Below, piece after piece: positions 7,159-9,208 of a DNA stretch of 9,208 nt. Every line of letters begins with the position of its first letter. Positions within the stretch are counted from its first letter, which is position 1. Below the pieces are notes generated by a model, which had not been told where the DNA came from, did no database searches, and saw only the letters and a program-made list of their open reading frames with translations. The DNA comes from an uncultured bacterium (GTDB lineage: Bacteria > Bacillota > Clostridia > Lachnospirales > Lachnospiraceae): the NCBI GenBank assembly GCA_905214675.1, contig CAJMMS010000065.1:1-9208 (forward strand), read 5' to 3'. The translations under genes were made by a program, and so were the position numbers.

Positions 7159-8646
7159 ATGGGAAAACCAACCGGATTTTTAGAGTACGAAAGAAGAGTG
7201 AGTGAAGAGATCGCACCGCTTGAGCGTATCAAAAATTTTAATGAATTTCATATCCCTCTGCCGCTGGAAAAACAGCAGCTTCAGGGAGCACGCTGTATGG
7301 CATGCGGAGTGCCGTTCTGCCAGTACGGAAAAATGATAAACGGTATGGCATCCGGCTGTCCGCTGAACAACCTCTGCCCGGAATGGAATGATCTTGTCTA
7401 TACCGGAAACTGGGAACAGGCTTACAACCGTCTGATGAAAACACATTGTTTTCCAGAGTTTACTTCCAGAGTGTGTCCGGCACTCTGCGAAGCAGCCTGC
7501 ACCTGCAACTTAAACGGAGACCCGGTCTCCACAAAAGAGAACGAGCGTGCGATCATCGAGCGTGCCTACGAGACAGGACTTGTCAAGGCACAGCCGCCGA
7601 AAGTGCGTACCGGAAAAAAAGTAGCCGTGATCGGAAGCGGTCCGTCCGGACTTGCCGTTGCCATGCAGTTGAACCGCCGCGGCCATGAGGTGACGGTATT
7701 TGAGCGAAACGACCGCCTTGGAGGTCTGCTCCGTTACGGTATTCCGAATATGAAACTGGAGAAATCTGTGATCGACCGCCGCATCCGCCTGATGGAAGAA
7801 GAAGGCGTGATCTTTAAGACAAATGTCAACGTCGGCGTGGATGTCAAAGCAGCAAAACTTCTGAAGGATTTCGACCGCGTGGTACTCTGCTGCGGAGCAT
7901 CGAACCCAAGAGATATCAAAGTTCCGGGACGCGAGGCAGAAGGCATCTATTTTGCCGTTGATTTCCTGAAAGGTGTGACAAAGAGCCTGTTGGATTCAAA
8001 GCTGGCAGATCAGAAATTTGTCACCTGCAAGAATAAGAAAGTGATGGTCATCGGAGGCGGTGATACCGGAAACGACTGTGTCGGAACAGCCATCCGCCTG
8101 GGTGCATCCTCTGTGGTACAACTGGAGATGATGCCGAAAGCACCAGATCAGAGAGCAGCAAACAATCCATGGCCGGAGTGGCCGAGAGTCTGCAAGACCG
8201 ATTACGGCCAGCAGGAGTCCATTGCCGTATTCGGACATGATCCGCGTATCTATCAGACCACAGTCAAAGAATTCATTGCCGATGACAAGGGCAGACTGAA
8301 AAAAGCAGTGCTGGTCAAATTACAGAGCAAAAAAGATGAGAAAACAGGCCGCATGATGATGGTTCCGGTGGAAGGGAGCGAATGGACGGTTGAAGTGGAT
8401 GTCGTACTGATCGCAGCCGGTTTTCTTGGCTCACAGAAATATGTGACCGATGCCTTTAAAGTAGATCTGACACCGCGTACGAACGTAGCAACGGAACCGG
8501 AAAAATATCAGACTTCCGTAAAGAATGTCTTTACGGCAGGTGATATGCACCGCGGACAGTCTCTCGTTGTGTGGGCGATCCACGAAGGAAGGGAAGCGGC
8601 AAAAGCAGTAGATGAATCCCTGATGGGATACACCAACCTCGTTTAA
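7159..8646 (+). CDS. gltD: Glutamate synthase (NADPH) small subunit
   Basis: 495 residues, in the usual 470-500 range. It supplies electrons to GltB: NADPH reduces FAD, and iron-sulfur centres pass electrons on to the FMN of the large subunit. The N-terminal region holds the cysteines typical of the double 4Fe-4S domain: Cys46, Cys49, Cys54, Cys67 and Cys73, then Cys97, Cys106, Cys110, Cys114 and Cys116 (VCPALCEAACTCN). An FAD-binding Rossmann fold begins at VAVIGSGPSG (GSGPSG 159-164) with the ERNDRLGGLLRYGIPNMKL stretch behind it. The NADPH-binding fold is at VMVIGGGDTG (GGGDTG 299-304). The closing FAD motif is TAGDMHRGQSLVVWAI (459-474). The gene sits 12 bases after gltB. Similar FAD/NADPH folds occur in other family members (dihydropyrimidine dehydrogenase N-terminus, NfnB-type subunits), but adjacency to gltB settles the assignment. 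No plus-strand terminator with a T-run is visible after it. Confidence 0.98.
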   Translation: MGKPTGFLEYERRVSEEIAPLERIKNFNEFHIPLPLEKQQLQGARCMACGVPFCQYGKMINGMASGCPLNNLCPEWNDLVYTGNWEQAYNRLMKTHCFPEFTSRVCPALCEAACTCNLNGDPVSTKENERAIIERAYETGLVKAQPPKVRTGKKVAVIGSGPSGLAVAMQLNRRGHEVTVFERNDRLGGLLRYGIPNMKLEKSVIDRRIRLMEEEGVIFKTNVNVGVDVKAAKLLKDFDRVVLCCGASNPRDIKVPGREAEGIYFAVDFLKGVTKSLLDSKLADQKFVTCKNKKVMVIGGGDTGNDCVGTAIRLGASSVVQLEMMPKAPDQRAANNPWPEWPRVCKTDYGQQESIAVFGHDPRIYQTTVKEFIADDKGRLKKAVLVKLQSKKDEKTGRMMMVPVEGSEWTVEVDVVLIAAGFLGSQKYVTDAFKVDLTPRTNVATEPEKYQTSVKNVFTAGDMHRGQSLVVWAIHEGREAAKAVDESLMGYTNLV

Positions 8647-8659
8647 AGAAAACGAACGC

Positions 8660-8686
8660 AAAAAAACAGGGCAGATCATTCTGCCC
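8660..8686 (-). terminator. Intrinsic terminator of the histidine kinase remnant
   Basis: Read on the minus strand, the stem GGGCAGA (8686-8680) and its partner TCTGCCC (8675-8669) close a four-base loop, followed by TG and a run of seven T (8666-8660). The 7-bp GC-rich stem plus T-run is a classic intrinsic terminator. The TGA stop of the kinase (8678-8676) lies in the loop. On the plus strand the hairpin lacks a following T-run, so it would be at best a weak terminator for gltD. Confidence 0.8.
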
Positions 8687-9164
8687 CAAGTTCCAGCATC
8701 ACACTGGCGATATACCATCCGTCTTTGATCTCTTTGGTGGAGATCCCGTTATAACGGAGGACGATATCATCGATGATCTGACGGCCAAGCCCATGCTGTT
8801 TTTTATCTGCTTTGGTCGTGCGGATGGTAAGTGCCGTATTTTGCATGGAAGGATTCATTTTGTTTCGAATGGTCAGGGAGAGATAATCCTTGACCATTTT
8901 CATTTCAATCACAATCTTTGGATCTTTGATTTTTATGGATGCTTCAATCGCATTGTCCAGAAGGTTTGCAACAAGAGAACAGAGAAGGTGATCTGGGATT
9001 GAAAGATGCGGCGGCAGTACGATCTGAATATCCATCGGGATCTGATGCTTATGAGCCGTTGCATATTTGAGGTTGATCACCTGGTTGACGATCTCATTTC
9101 CTGTTTCAATCTGGTTGTCGAGTGCATAGATCTCTTTGGAAAGACTGTAAAAATGTAAAGTTCC
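8676..9164 (-). pseudogene. 5'-truncated AgrC-like (GHKL) sensor histidine kinase
   Basis: The open frame covers 162 codons, from the base after an in-frame TAG (9167-9165) to the TGA in the terminator loop. The first usable start is a GTG at 9080 without a clear ribosome binding site, and it falls in the middle of a conserved segment: the residues before it (SLSKEIYALDNQIETGNEI, then VNQ) continue the family pattern. What remains is the end of the dimerisation region (Q-x-E-T-G-N-E-I-V-N, then K at the usual 'LNxK' position) and the ATPase domain. Counting from 9080, the N-box is NLLDNAIEAS (39-48) and the ATP-lid/G-box is HGLGRQIID (96-104), followed by VLRYNG. The membrane sensor domain and the phospho-accepting histidine region, normally some 200-250 residues upstream, are missing from this frame. 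Full-length relatives sense peptide pheromones and phosphorylate LytTR-type regulators. The remnant should not signal alone. Truncation by repeat insertion or deletion is likely, but a frameshift or assembly edge cannot be excluded because the window ends 44 bases further on. Confidence 0.72.
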
Positions 9165-9208
9165 CTACAAAACGTGAAAATAACTCGAAATATGCTCTAC
9201 AAAACGTG
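9165..9208. repeat. 12-bp direct repeat, 32-bp period, running off the window end
   Basis: CTACAAAACGTG occurs at 9165-9176 and again at 9197-9208, the last base of the window, with 20 bases between. This may be the start of a tandem array with a 32-bp unit, of which only about 1.4 units are visible, or a pair of short repeats at the end of a larger element. The left copy supplies the TAG that closes the histidine kinase frame. The unit length is not a multiple of three. Too little is visible to class it as CRISPR, minisatellite or mobile element. Confidence 0.6.

Noticed and set aside
9165..9208. CRISPR array.
   Set aside because: Only two 12-bp copies with a 32-bp period are visible; repeats and spacers are far shorter than in CRISPR and no cas gene is present.

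Overview
The window looks like chromosomal DNA from a gut-type Clostridia bacterium, most likely Lachnospiraceae (Blautia, Mediterraneibacter or a relative). The basis is AT-rich intergenic DNA, strong AGGAGG-type ribosome binding sites, extended -10 promoters, a two-subunit NADPH-type glutamate synthase and an AgrC-like sensor kinase. Genus cannot be fixed from the sequence alone.

Left part (about 54-2318, plus strand): three small accessory-type genes. A promoter with an extended -10 and a 10-bp palindrome over that -10 precedes a 124-residue protein of unknown function (DUF6864-like from memory). Four bases later comes a HipA-like protein kinase of about 392 residues whose kinase residues all appear intact. 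No helix-turn-helix HipB partner is visible. Next is a CPBP-family intramembrane protease with all three active-site motifs. It has its own well-formed promoter inside the end of the kinase gene and probably starts at TTG.

Middle (2319-2592): an AT-rich intergenic region with no gene. It carries a canonical 17-bp-spaced promoter for the downstream operon and a 10-bp inverted repeat whose right arm touches the start codon of gltB.

Core (2593-8646, plus strand): gltB and gltD, the large and small subunits of glutamate synthase, 12 bases apart. The gltD ribosome binding site overlaps the gltB stop codon. Together they turn glutamine plus 2-oxoglutarate into two glutamates with NADPH, the second step of GS-GOGAT ammonia assimilation. 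Both look complete and functional. Their codons are visibly richer in C/G-ending forms than those of the left-hand genes, as expected for a highly expressed core operon.

Right end (8660-9208, minus strand): the C-terminal ATPase part of an AgrC/GHKL-type histidine kinase, convergent to gltD. Its terminator hairpin contains its own stop codon. Upstream, the reading frame runs into a TAG inside a 12-bp direct repeat (32-bp period) that continues to the last base. The visible kinase is therefore a 5'-truncated remnant, broken by repeat sequence or an assembly edge.

No RNA gene, CRISPR array, insertion sequence or origin was found. The best candidate for an undescribed unit is the left-hand pair of small protein plus HipA-like kinase, possibly with the CPBP protease; this is an inference from layout only.
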